Shown here: piece after piece, positions 11,930 through 22,600 of the stretch
Numbering within the stretch: the first letter of the stretch is position 1
Layout: the number at the start of each line of letters is the position of its first letter
NCBI GenBank assembly: GCA_034440615.1
Contig: JAOTOM010004618.1
Location: 296,001 to 360,000 of the forward strand
Length of the DNA: 64,000 bases
Direction: 5' to 3'
Source of the DNA: Ashinkailepas kermadecensis
Lineage: Eukaryota > Arthropoda > Thecostraca > Neolepadidae
Position numbers and translations under genes: made by a program
The notes under the pieces: model-generated
The model's input: only the letters and a program-made list of their open reading frames with translations
The model's database searches: none
What the model was told of the DNA's origin: nothing

Positions 11930-12230
11930 GTGTGATGCCGCTCTGGTGGTTTGACAGACTGGGGGTCAGGAGGTGTGATGCTGCTCTGGTGGTTCGACAG
12001 ACTGGGTGTCAGGAGGTGTGATGCCCCCCTGTTGTTGTAAAAAAAGGGTGGGAAAAGTTTGGTGGTTCGACAGACCGGGGTCGGAGGTGTGATGCTGCTC
12101 TGGTCGTTCGACAGACTGGGGGTCAGGGTGGTGCCGTGGTGTTCGACTGGTGTGGGGTGTCTGGTGGTTCGACTGGGTGGGTGTGATGTGCTCTGTGGTT
12201 CGCAGACTGAGAGTGAGGGACTCAGGGACA
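11930..12230. repeat. degenerate tandem repeat, about 40 bp
   Basis: Imperfect units built on CTGGTGGTTCGACAGACTGG and GGTGTGATGCTGCTC. Confidence 0.75.
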
Positions 12231-13507
12231 CTGACTGGTGCGCACCTCCGAGTAAGCGTCGACTGTCACTGTCGGGCCCCCACCTGACCTTGTCAATTAT
12301 CTATGTTCACAATCTAAATAGACGTTGTATGTAATGGGCGTTGTGCGTAATGGGCATTGTATGCAAAGATAATTGTATGCGATCAGGCTTTTTAATTAGA
12401 CTTGGGTGGCTTATGAAGCTTGATATGTTTCTGAATTTGTTTGAGCTTGCATGCAAACTTTCCTCCCGCTCCCACTGATCGTATTCACGGTTGAAGCTTC
12501 AGCGTTTCGCTCTGCGCTCGCCCTTTTCGTGCACTGTTATTTTTTTCATGTGACACAGGCCTGTGGAACTGAAATGTAGGCGTGCCAGTCGTGCATGGGA
12601 AAAGGTGATCTGGTATCATTTAAGCGCCAAACGTGAAGAGTATGACAGCGGGGTCGTGTCTGCGAGGCGAGAATATGGACGGACCGCAGTAATATGGACG
12701 GACCGCAGTCGCTTCCAGTGGTGACGTAAATGCCATCTGATTGGCGTCTGGATATGTGCCTTTTCGCAGTCCGCTTGTGGTTCTCTTTTTGTAGTGATAG
12801 TACCAAATGCATCCGATAGTAGTCTTTGAATGAATACATTTGTTGCTCACCGAGACAATTTATTATCCAGAAATATCGCCAACAGTTTGTCGAACCCAGC
12901 TCAACCTACCACCCGTCAAAGTGTTGTCAACACGCATTCGCTCCTCATTAAGCTTGCTCTTGTCATCGCAGCCCATGTTGCATTTATCCTACCTGACTTG
13001 ATTCAGCTGCGATTTCCGCATACATGGGATTTATTCCAATCCTGGCATCAGCGGCTACTCCACGAACTGGAGTTCGTGCGGGGACGAAATTAATTTTAAT
13101 TTTAAATCGTTCTTTGGATGCAATGCCAGGGATGGGATGGTACATTTCAGAGATCCTATGGGGGACCCTTCTCACCCCCTCCCCTACCCTGTCCTCCACA
13201 CCCCCCACGGTGGATTCACCACTGGCTGATTGCTACTCAAGAAGGTAGTCTTGTGCTGTAGTGCTGTGTTCGAATTTGTCGACAATTGTTTTCTTCTTCT
13301 GATTATATGTCTTGTGGACTGTGCAATTTACGCTGTGACAGGTGTTTTCAGGAAAATAGCCGGGGTCGTGATGTGCTACCTTTGGATCACATGTGCAGTT
13401 GAACATAATGGCTCAACTAGCTGCAAAGATGACAGATGGAGTGTGGAGTGGGTGCAGAGAGGTCCACCACTTGTTGGCATGGGACGGCATGCGATTCGTG
13501 CAGTGAG
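12231..13507. other. no gene seen
   Basis: AT-richer DNA with no recognisable repeat or protein signature. The largest open frame starting here (13230) depends on the following minisatellite for its length. Confidence 0.4.
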
Positions 13508-13893
13508 GCCACCTATCGGGTCACCGACCGGAGTACCTATCGGACCACCTATCGGGTCACCGACCGGAGTACCTATCGGACCACCTATCGGGTCACCGAC
13601 CGGAGTACCTATCGGACCACCTATCGGGTCACCGACCGGAGTACCTATCGGACCACCTATCGGGTCACCGACCGGAGTACCTATCGAACCACCTATCGAA
13701 CCACCTATCGAACCACCTATTGAACCACCTATCGAACCACCTATCGAACCACCTATCGGGCCACCTATCGGGCCACCTACCGGAGTACCTATTGGACCAC
13801 CTTTCGGACAATTTATCGGGCCAGGTGTCGGACCACTTATCGGGCCACCTATCGGGCCAGGTATCCGACCACCTACGGAGCAACATATCGGGC
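13508..13893. repeat. 36-bp and 12-bp minisatellite
   Basis: Five 36-bp units (GGAGTACCTATCGGACCACC core) pass into a run of 12-bp CCTATCGAACCA units and then mixed GGGCCACCTATC units. The 12-bp module is the basic unit, and the 36-bp form is a trimer that expanded. Confidence 0.95.
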
Positions 13894-14246
13894 ACGACAC
13901 CTTAATCTCTGCATGTATTATTTCGCAGCCGCAGCCCGCACCCTTTTTCACGTTTGGTATGCTGTTTGTGCTGTCCGTCACCCATCACCTCAGCCATCAG
14001 CCCGCTTACACCGATCGTCAGCAGTCCATTTTCTTGTATCCATAAAGACGCTGCCTTCTTATCTGAAAAAGTGCGAACTGCGACCGGTCTGCGCTTATCC
14101 TCGCTGCTGGATGACAGGCCTCTTCATAAACTCCCGTCACGACTTGGAGGCACACTGTACCGCGCTTCTCGTGTCGGCGGGTACTGGTCAGTATGGCCGC
14201 GCGTCGTCGTGGCGCGAGAGAGTCGGCAGACCCGGCACCGGTCCGA

Positions 14247-14357
14247 CCTGACCTGACCACTGACCTGACCACTGACCTGACCATTGACCTGACCACTGGC
14301 CCGACCACTGACCCGACCACTGACCCGACCACTGACCCGACCACCTGACCACCTGAT
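14247..14357. repeat. 10-11 bp tandem repeat (TGACCTGACCAC)
   Basis: Run of CTGACCTGACCACTGACC-type words, about ten units. Confidence 0.85.
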
Positions 14358-15785
14358 CACTGACGACCTTGACGTGGCCTGATTGCCACCGGGACAGGGA
14401 TTCCACCTCACGGTGGGTGTGTTGTTTCCCCGTCAGGTCCCAGCCGCCACACCCCGGTCGGTGCTCACCGTCGATAGCGCGCCTGACCTGATCGCCACTG
14501 ACACCCTGACGGCCGGCCGTGCCCGTTCTCCGTGCTGGCGACATGAATTCGCGTCCTGTCCGGCGAGCGTGGAAGTCGTACAGCGCTTGGCTGCCTCGCT
14601 GGCGTTGGAACTCTGCCTGTTTCGCTTGCCCATTGGAGCGGGGTATCCCTGTGTTCCATTGACACGACCCGTTAACACTCCTCACCGGGCCGGCTGATGC
14701 GACAACCCCCCCCCGGTCCCCTGACCGATGCTGCCCCCCCCCCCTCCTGTTACGCCGACACCGACACACTGGCGCAGCTTGATCACCAGTGTCGGCTGTC
14801 TCAGCAACATGGCGGCGCGACACGTCAGCTGATCACCTGTGTCAGCTGTCTCGGCAACATGGCAGCGCGACACGTCCGCTGCTGCAAAAAGAAACGCTCG
14901 GAAAAACACGTGTGAACGTGGCCCCCTCGGAGCTACTCACGGGGCCGTTATCCGCGTCACTGGTTCAGCACCAACTGTTCCGCTAGTTATCTATATATAT
15001 ATATCGCAAACGAACTCGATGCCCTCCTTTATCCTCTTCGTCGCTTTCCACGAAATATTGTGGAGGTCATTTCAACCCCGGATAATAATCCTATACTTTA
15101 CGGTACTGATAATACTATCAGTAACACTCACATTTTCGTTGCTACTGGTACTACCGGAACTACCCGTGTTGTCATTCTAGTTCCAGGAATGTCTCTCCAT
15201 ATATAAGGTACTGTGAGCACCATACCTCGGACATTTTCTTATATGCTAGCAATAGTGTAGCCATACCGGGGTGAGAGTCAGTGGGGGGTTTACCTCATGC
15301 CACCTGTGTTTCGTCTTTCTCATTGAAAGTTATCCTACGCCAACAATTGGCGTAGGAGGAGAACTCTTCTAACATTGGCTTGTCCCCTGAATATCATCCT
15401 GGTTTCGCTTCTGTGCACCGACATTTAATTCTGGTCTGTAAAATTCCAGATATTCCAGATATACCTTGTCATGTCCGCAATTAGCCAGCGCTTCACACAA
15501 GCAATATGACCATAGTAGCCGAAGCGCCATGGGCGCTCCATGACCGACGCAGTCGATGCGCCCTGAAGCCCAAATAGCTAACCAGCGTTTCACACGGTAC
15601 TATTGTCAGGGTATCGTCATTGGACAAGAACATCGATGTGCGAATTGTGCGCTCTTACGCAGGTTTACTTCTCGTTACTCCCATCTGTCATTGGCCGTGC
15701 TAGTCTCCCAATGTATCACAGGGAGTCGCTGACATGTACCCTTTGGCATGTCGCCCCCGGGCATCCATGACGGCTGGTACCGCTG
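14358..15785. other. no gene; short repeats only
   Basis: Two near-repeats of a CAGCTGTCTCGGCAACATGG segment lie at 14790-14880. A perfect hairpin is at 15333-15357. A truncated SINE-like tail (CATGACCGACGCAGTCGATG..) is at about 15530-15590. No supported gene. Confidence 0.45.
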
Positions 15786-16165
15786 GTAGGTGGTACATGG
15801 GTGGTAACCACCGCTCCGCCGACTGCCCCGCAGTTGGCGTGGTGGTAGCCTCCGTTCCATCGACTGCCCCACAGTTGGCGTGGTAGTAACCACCGCTCCA
15901 TCGACTGCCCCACAGTTTGCGTGGTGGTAACCATCGCTCCATCGACTGCCCCGTGGCCGGCGTTGTGGTAACCGCCGCTCCGTCGACTGCCCCACAGTTG
16001 GCGTGGTGGTAACCACCGCTCCATCGACTGCCCCGCAGTTGGCGTGGTGGCAACCATCGCTCCATCGACTGCCCCGCAGTTGGCGTGGTGGTAACCATCG
16101 CTCCATCGACTGCCCCGCAGCTGGCGTGGTGGTAACCACCGCTCCGCCGACTGCCCCGCAGCCGG
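15786..16165. repeat. 41-bp minisatellite, about 9 units
   Basis: Units contain GGTAACCACCGCTCCATCGA and CTGCCCCGCAGTTGGCGTGG. Point variants differ from unit to unit. Confidence 0.95.
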
Positions 16166-16686
16166 CGTGCCGGATCGTCGATTCGACGCCGCGGGTCTTG
16201 TGCATGCGATCTACTTTTTGCGCGCCAAACGGGCTGGCGCTGTGATCGCGTGCAGTGCACGCCCCCATCCGCTGACGTACGGAGCACGCCTCCTGTCCAG
16301 TGGGAGGCGCCGAGGACGCCGAGAGTGCCGGCGCTGGCTCGTCGTAAAGCGGAACGGGCCGAGAAGGTGGTGAAGTGCACTCCTACGGCTAATCGAAGAT
16401 CGCATTGGCGAAGTAATCGTCCCGTTATTGGCGTGGAACGAGGGTCCGGCGCCGACTGCTTGCTGCCAAAGGGCTGCAGCCAGCCCGCAGAACGGCTAGT
16501 AATTATAACTTGATGCTATACTGCTGCATGGTTATGCCAGTGTGTGTGATGCAGTTGAAGGTGTTGCGGATATGCAGGGCCGGTGCCAGGCAGTGCCAGG
16601 CCCTGTTGAAAGGCAGCGCTGTTCTTTATGTTGTGGAAGAGCTGCTGTCATCAGGGCTCTTCACCTGGCTACAAGCTCACAGATCA
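16166..16686. other. no gene seen
   Basis: GC-rich DNA with several short overlapping open frames and no recognisable protein features. Confidence 0.35.
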
Positions 16687-16701
16687 CCAGATCAATGCGG
16701 G

Positions 16702-16856
16702 GGGACGAGTGGTCTAGGGGTAAGATGCTCGTCTCACAATCGAAAGGTTGTGGGTTCGAGTCTCACCTGTCTCTACTATTCGCCCGCGACCAATCGGCGT
16801 GAGAGATTGGCGACGCTACATGACTCAACGGTCGACGTGTCGTAAAAACCAATAAC
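16702..16856 (+). mobile_element. SINE family 1 (copy 3)
   Basis: Full head and body with a shortened tail. CCAGATCAATGCGG precedes it (from 16687) and CCAGATCAATACGG follows it (from 16857), a 14-bp duplication with one mismatch. Confidence 0.92.
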
Positions 16857-17463
16857 CAGATCAATACGGAATATGATGCTAAAAAAACGCTACGGAATGC
16901 CACCATGCGTCTGAAGAAATAGTTACTTCATCAAATATAACCGTGCCTAAAAAATGAAATAAATACTGATGTTAAATCACTTAATTGTTATTTTCGTTTC
17001 ATAATTATGTGATTGATGCCCAAATATTACGAATTTCGGAACGTATTTATACTCTTTCGCCACTATATATTCTTTCGGCACAGCCTCAGTTCCGGCGAAT
17101 TCACAAAGATTCCAAGTCCGCAGAAGCACGGCGATAGCAGCGGGTGGGTACAGTACGGACCTATTACGAAAGTGAAAGTAAGCTGACCGACACTGAGTAC
17201 ATGTTGTGTAACATTTTGAGCCATGCTAATGACTGCCTACCAACAATTAGGTGATTAGGTGCACATACCTTATTACTGAAAAAAATAATGCATGTAATTA
17301 ACCATCTTGCATGCAATTATTTCTCATGCTTACAATTAACCACCATGTTTTGCATTAACTCACAAGCTACTGTGACTCAAAGGAAAAATATAGTAATTTT
17401 TACCACAAGGTACCTCGGTTGGTGCGTAGGTAGGTATTGCCTAGGTACTAACCAACCACGCCG
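16857..17463. other. no gene seen; AT-rich
   Basis: AT-rich DNA without a recognisable repeat or coding signature. Confidence 0.35.
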
Positions 17464-17720
17464 CCCAAGTAGCTTAGTTGGTTAGAGCGCTGGCCTGCAC
17501 TAGGCTCCCCTGTCCTGGCAGGACAGGGTTCGAGTCTTCACGCGCTCGCGTTTAGCCCTCGGCTGGGGAGATCAGTTGGCAACTGGCCCGATAAGACAGG
17601 GGACGAGCCACCAGGGAGGCCGTGCCGGTGCATTGAGGGCACGTTAAACCCCCGGTAAACATTCTGCCATCGAAGTGGAATTCATGGATCGGATGGTGGA
17701 GACAGGATTCACGCAACAAG
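17464..17720 (+). mobile_element. tRNA-derived SINE, family 3 (copy 1)
   Basis: The tRNA-like head has A box TAGCTTAGTTGGTTAGAGC and B box GGGTTCGAGTC. A body with CAGTTGGCAACTGGCCCGAT and GGTGCATTGAGGGCACGT follows. The 24.6 kb element shares both body words. The head could be mistaken for a tRNA, but the anticodon arm is enlarged (CCCCTGTCCTGGCAGGACAG) and does not fold as a normal cloverleaf. Confidence 0.75.
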
Positions 17721-18679
17721 CTTTGGTTAGCAATAGGACCCTGGCTCATAAATACACCCCAGCAAGAATTCGGACTATTTTATTTTTATAGTTTTTTTTT
17801 AAGTCTGGCCTCGGCCATTCCATGTTGATTATGACCTGGAAGCACTCGGTATTCGCGCTCGACTGATTTGCGTAGGATTCTCTTCCAGCTGCGTCAGCTC
17901 ATTATCTTAAAAAACGAGTCCGTCAGTCCGTGGCTGTATCCGGCTGCCGACGTGCCCAGGTATTTCGGCCGCGGTTGTGGCTGAAGCATCGGCTGCTGGC
18001 AGATTGGCGCGGTCTTGTTGTGACACTCGGCCGACTTGTGGGCTCCTCCTGGAAGGTGTGGGTGGGCAGGGGGGGGGGGGGTCTGTCGGCCAGCGATGGG
18101 GCTTCGGTTGCCAGACACTGAGTTGGGAGTTGGTTGTGGGTTACTGAGTAGGTGGTGACCGGCCGCGTCGGCGAGCGGAGGGCTAACGTGACCATTGCGT
18201 ACATCGCGGCTGCAACATCAAGCTCGTTCAAACATTGTTTAAATCGTTTTGCAGCACAAACGTCCCAAGTCTGGAACACAAACTTTGCGGTTTGCAACGG
18301 CGACCTGGCTGGTGATCGTACCTATGGCGTTTCACCTCTTGACCGCAGGCGAGCCTTCGACAGGTCGTGGCCCTGGCCAAGGACTTGCCGTTCAGGTTCG
18401 CCTACCAAGGAAGTGCTGCCGCGATGTGGGGTTGCTGCACGCAATGTCGGCGTAACTTTCGAAGCCGTCTCGTGTCATTCGCTGTTGAGGGTTCGCCCGG
18501 TCCGCGCTAATCATGTCAGAAATTGGCTCGTCACTTGTCACATTGTTGGAACTCGAAGGCCGTGGGCGATGCATGGTCATTGACAGCCGATACGCCCTGA
18601 AGCCCAAACTAATGAAACCATAAAGCCCTCAGTCCTAAAGCCCAGCCAAACTAATGAACTAATGGACTCGTGAGACTTG
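17721..18679. other. no gene; truncated SINE-like tail near 18570-18640
   Basis: A G-run lies at 18070. The GCCGATACGCCCTGAAGCCC tail belongs to the truncated dispersed repeat. No supported coding region. Confidence 0.4.
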
Positions 18680-18694
18680 ATCAGGTTCGCAGTG

Positions 18695-18857
18695 GGGACG
18701 AGTGGTCTAGGGGTAAGATGCTCGTCTCGCAATCGAAAGATTGTGGTTCGAGTCTCGCCTGTCGCTTCTCTTCGCCCGCGACCAATCGGCGTGAGCGATT
18801 GGCGACGCGATATGACTCAACGGTCGACGTGTCGTAAAACCAATAACCAACCAACCA
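18695..18857 (+). mobile_element. SINE family 1 (copy 4), plus arm of inverted pair
   Basis: ATCAGGTTCGCAGTG at 18680-18694 and ATCAGGTCCGCAGTG at 18858-18872 form a 15-bp duplication with one mismatch. This delimits the copy exactly. It is followed tail-to-tail by copy 5 on the other strand. Confidence 0.95.
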
Positions 18858-18897
18858 ATCAGGTCCGCAGTGTGAGGCGTCGCGCTACTGCGGCCTC

Positions 18898-19061
18898 TGG
18901 TTATTGGTTATTGGTTTTACGACACGTCGACCGTTGAGTCATATAGCGTCGCCAATCTCTCACGCCGATTGGTCGCGGGCGAAGAGTAGCGACAGGTGAG
19001 ATTCGAACCCACAATCTTTCGATTGTGAGACGAGCATCTAACCCCTAGACCACTGGTCCCC
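18898..19061 (-). mobile_element. SINE family 1 (copy 5), minus arm of inverted pair
   Basis: Complete copy in reverse orientation. CTACTGCGGCCTC occurs at 18885-18897 and 19062-19074, a perfect 13-bp duplication. So the two copies inserted independently, about 40 bp apart, and together form an inverted repeat able to fold into a long stem. Confidence 0.95.
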
Positions 19062-19074
19062 CTACTGCGGCCTC

Positions 19075-20139
19075 AGAGCCGCTGTCGTCGTGGAGCACAT
19101 GGGCGGCTGCTGCTCAAATGTCCCGGATGCCAATAGCTATAGTAGCCACAGTAGTAAGGCGAGTGTGCTGACCGCTCTGTACCAGAGAGTCTGGTCAGGC
19201 TGTGATGCCAGCAGCTGCCACAGTAGTAAGGCTAGCGTCCTGATCGTTCTGTACCAGGTACTCTGTTACTCGGGAGGATACTCTGATCAGTTTTGAATAC
19301 TTCGCAGTCGTTCTGGTAGTTTAATTTCGCTGTATTGACTCTCTAAACTCGAGTGGGCTGACGGACGAGCAACGGGTCCAGTTGTGTTGTGGCCACGATG
19401 ATGATCATTGGTTGGTGTTTGTGCGATGTATTCGCGGTCTATCTACTCCCCGATAGAACTTGTTTTCCTTCTCGCACAAAATGCATGGGGTTTAAAATAT
19501 GGGCGAACAAGAGCTACAGCAGGCTAACAACAGTGATATTATCATAATTTTGAGATCATGTCATGTAGAAGACTTCCCAACGAGTTTTCGGAAGTTCTTG
19601 GATTCGAGAAACTGTATTATTTGTATCTATAATCGTCGAATAGTAAGTAAACTCACCCAATGCTTAACCGTGATGGCCCACAGGCTATGGGGATCTACGG
19701 CCACTTTCAACTTGAGCACATTTTAGCATTAGCCCTGTCACGGTGCGAAAATAAATAACTGCAAAACGGCTCCAGATACATGAACTTCATCAAACTGGCT
19801 CCGGCATCGATGCACACGAGCCGCGCGCACCGCCGGTTACCGCTGCCGCCACACCGCCTCAGTTTCTCACGTCCCCACCGCGCCGTAATTGCCGCCGATG
19901 TCTAGCGGCAATTAGTGGCGCTGCAGCGGTGCCGAGCGCCAATTTACGGCCGCCATGCGCCATTATCGTCACCCTTGCGCCCATCGCGGCGATGGTTTGT
20001 CGGCGCGAGGTGTTAACGTGGCCGCTGCACGCGGCCGTCCGCGATGGCGGCCTGACCCTGGGGCAGCGCCCCGGGCGGCCGGCGCGACGTGGCGCATCGG
20101 CCAATCAGGATTGAGGGCAGCTTGAAAGTTGGATCCGGA
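19075..20139. other. no gene seen
   Basis: 19130-19270 has a two-fold degenerate repeat (CACAGTAGTAAGGCGAGTGT / CACAGTAGTAAGGCTAGCGT). 19810-20100 is CpG-rich without a supported gene. Confidence 0.4.
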
Positions 20140-20410
20140 TCGACTCGAGCCCAGATCAGGCACTGGCCGAGCCCAAACCAGATCAGGCACTGACCAGACC
20201 AGATCCCAGACCAGGCCCAGATCAGGAACTGGCCGAGCCCAAACCAGACCAGGCACTGACCAGACCACGCCCAGACCAGATCACGCCCAGACCAGATCTC
20301 AGACCAGGCCCAGATCAGGCACTGGCCGAGCCCAAATCAGATCAGGCACTGACCAGACCAGGCCCAGACCAGATCAGCCGCTGACCGATCCCAGACCAGA
20401 CCGGAGTCAG
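20140..20410. repeat. degenerate minisatellite (CAGATCAGGCACTGGCCGAG)
   Basis: Mixed units of CCCAGACCAG, CAGATCAGGCACTGACCAGA and GGCCGAGCCCAAACCAGA in variable order. Confidence 0.88.
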
Positions 20411-20496
20411 GTCGTTCGCTTTCGTCGAGTGCTCGTCCGAGCACGCCAGATCTGTTTGGTCTGATATGTTCGAAGGTGTTGCGGCAGCTGAACCGA

Positions 20497-20670
20497 CAGG
20501 GCACTTGACTCCTGGTCGTAAGATCATGGGTTCGAATACCACAGCCGACAGGATTACCGAGTCCGCCCCCGGCCTAGCGGCGTGAGAGGTTGGCGACACC
20601 ACATGGCATGGCGATCGAATGCGTTGTAAAAGACTTACGAATGCGTTGTAAAAGTAAAAGTCTCGAATTG
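20497..20670 (+). mobile_element. SINE family 2 (copy 2)
   Basis: Lys-like head (CTCCTGGTCGTAAGATCATG, GGGTTCGAATACCAC) and body GCGGCGTGAGAGGTTGGCGA, more diverged than the 0.95 kb copy. The tail repeats GAATGCGTTGTAAAAG. Confidence 0.72.
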
Positions 20671-21784
20671 GCTCCTTGTAATCTTGCTTGCTGGCCAAAT
20701 CGGTTCAATTGATTTATACATTATTTATATCCTACTCGTTCTAATTCTAGCCCAGTTCGAACTCCCACTAACTACTGTACAACACTTCGGTGTATATACC
20801 ATGTTCTTGTCAGTTGGCCTGTAGATGAGCATATGTGACGCCCAAAGCCATAGGCGCTGTCAAGGGGGCGCCTAGCCTCCTTCGTAGCAACCGATAATAT
20901 ACTAGATCTAGTAAGAAATTTAGAGATTACCACCACGCAAAAACAAAAATTTTCGTCTCGTGAAGCGCGCCGAATGCGGCTTCTATTTTATAACATTTTT
21001 CGTCTGGCCCCCTTAAGAAAATCCTGGCTGCGAACCTGTATATTAATACATTTTGAAATCATCGATCGCCTCAAATATCGATCAAATCGATCGCCTCAAC
21101 GCTGCATGACCGACGCAGTCGATGCGCCCCTAACCCCCCCTCGATCGCCTCAAATAAGCATTCAACCATGCGATTGAACACTTCTAAGTCAACAGATGAT
21201 TAAAGTTCTTGTGTGCTCAAAATGGTTGTACGGTCGACGCGTCCTAGAACACCAAGCGACCACCACCATCTCCAGCATTTCACGAGGAACCATCCCAGCC
21301 CATGTCATTTGTGGTTGTAGCAAGTGTGAGGAGGGCAGCCGGGGTTTAGAGGAGGGAGGCGGTTGCTGAAGGAGAAGTATCTGCCGTCGGGCACTTTCTG
21401 CAAGAAAGGAGATTAAATTATTATCCAGATACCAAGCAGCTGTTTTTCCCTGCGTTCCCCCTGCGTTGCCCAGTCCCTGAGAGGGCATTTTTTGACAGGG
21501 AGAGTGGTGGGAGAGGAGAGGATAGACTTGCACGGCTCCTGGGACCGGAATCGGCGCTTCTCTGGAAGCACCGCTTCTGGTGTTGGTGCGACCTCTGGGA
21601 TTGGCACTTCCCTGAGACTGGTGCTTCCTCCGGGAATGGCAATTCTCTCGTACTGGCATTTCTCTCGAGCTGGAACTTGTTTGTGAATGACGTATGCTCT
21701 GGAGTCGGCACGGCCTCTGGGACTGGCACCATGGAACTGACAACTGAGACCGATACCTGCGGAACTGATATATCTGAGACTGAC
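20671..21784. other. no gene; truncated SINE-like tails
   Basis: 21100-21140 has the GACCGACGCAGTCGATGCGC tail. 21500-21785 is a decaying border of the following array, with (A/G)CTGG(A/G)AC words. The long minus-strand open frame across 21189-22646 is not supported as a gene. Confidence 0.45.
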
Positions 21785-22600
21785 ACCCCTGGGACTGACA
21801 TCCGACATCCCTGGGGTTGACATCCCTGGGGTTGACACCCCTGGGGTTGACACCCCTGGGGTTGACACCCCTGGGGTTGACACCCCTGGGGTTGACACCC
21901 CTGGGGTTGACACCCCTGGGGTTGACACCCTGGGGTTGACACTCCTGGGGTTGACACCCCTGGGGTTGACACCCCTGGGGTTGACACCCCTGGGGTTGAC
22001 ACCCCTGGGGTTGACACCCCTGGGGTTGACACCCCTGGGGTTGACACCCCTGGGGTTGACACCCCTGGGGTTGACACCCCTGGGGTTGACACCCCTGGGG
22101 TTGACACCCCTGGGGTTGACACCCCTGGGGTTGACACCCCTGGGGTTGACACCCCTGGGGTTGACACCCCTGGGGTTGACACCCCTGGGGTTGACACCCC
22201 TGGGGTTGACACCCCTGGGGTTGACACCCCTGGGGTTGACACCCCTGGGGTTGACACCCCTGGGGTTGACACCCCTGGGGTTGACACCCCTGGGGTTGAC
22301 ACCCCTGGGGTTGACACCCCTGGGATTGACACCCTGGGATTGACACCCCTGGGGTTGGCACCCTGGGGTTGACACCCCTGGGGTTGACACCCCTGGGGTT
22401 GACACCCCTGGGGTTGACACCCTGGGGTTGACACCCCTGGGGTTGACACCCCTGGGGTTGACACCCCTGGGGTTGACACCCCTGGGGTTGACACCCCTCG
22501 GGTTTACACCCCTTGGGCTGACACCCCTGGGGCTGACACCCCTGGGGCTGACACCTCTGGGGCTGACACCTCTGGGGCTGACACTGTTTCTGGCCCCGAC
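21785..22600. repeat. 15-bp minisatellite, about 54 units, self-complementary
   Basis: GGGGTTGACACCCCT repeats almost without change for 0.8 kb, with diverged edges (GGGGCTGACACC at the right). AGGGGT and ACCCCT flank TGAC in every unit, so each unit can form a small hairpin. Three frames per strand are open for hundreds of codons only because 15 is divisible by 3. Confidence 0.98.

Noticed and set aside
13230..14045. 271-codon frame with PIGPPIGSPTGV repeats
   Set aside because: 36/12-bp minisatellite artefact; the minus strand is equally open.
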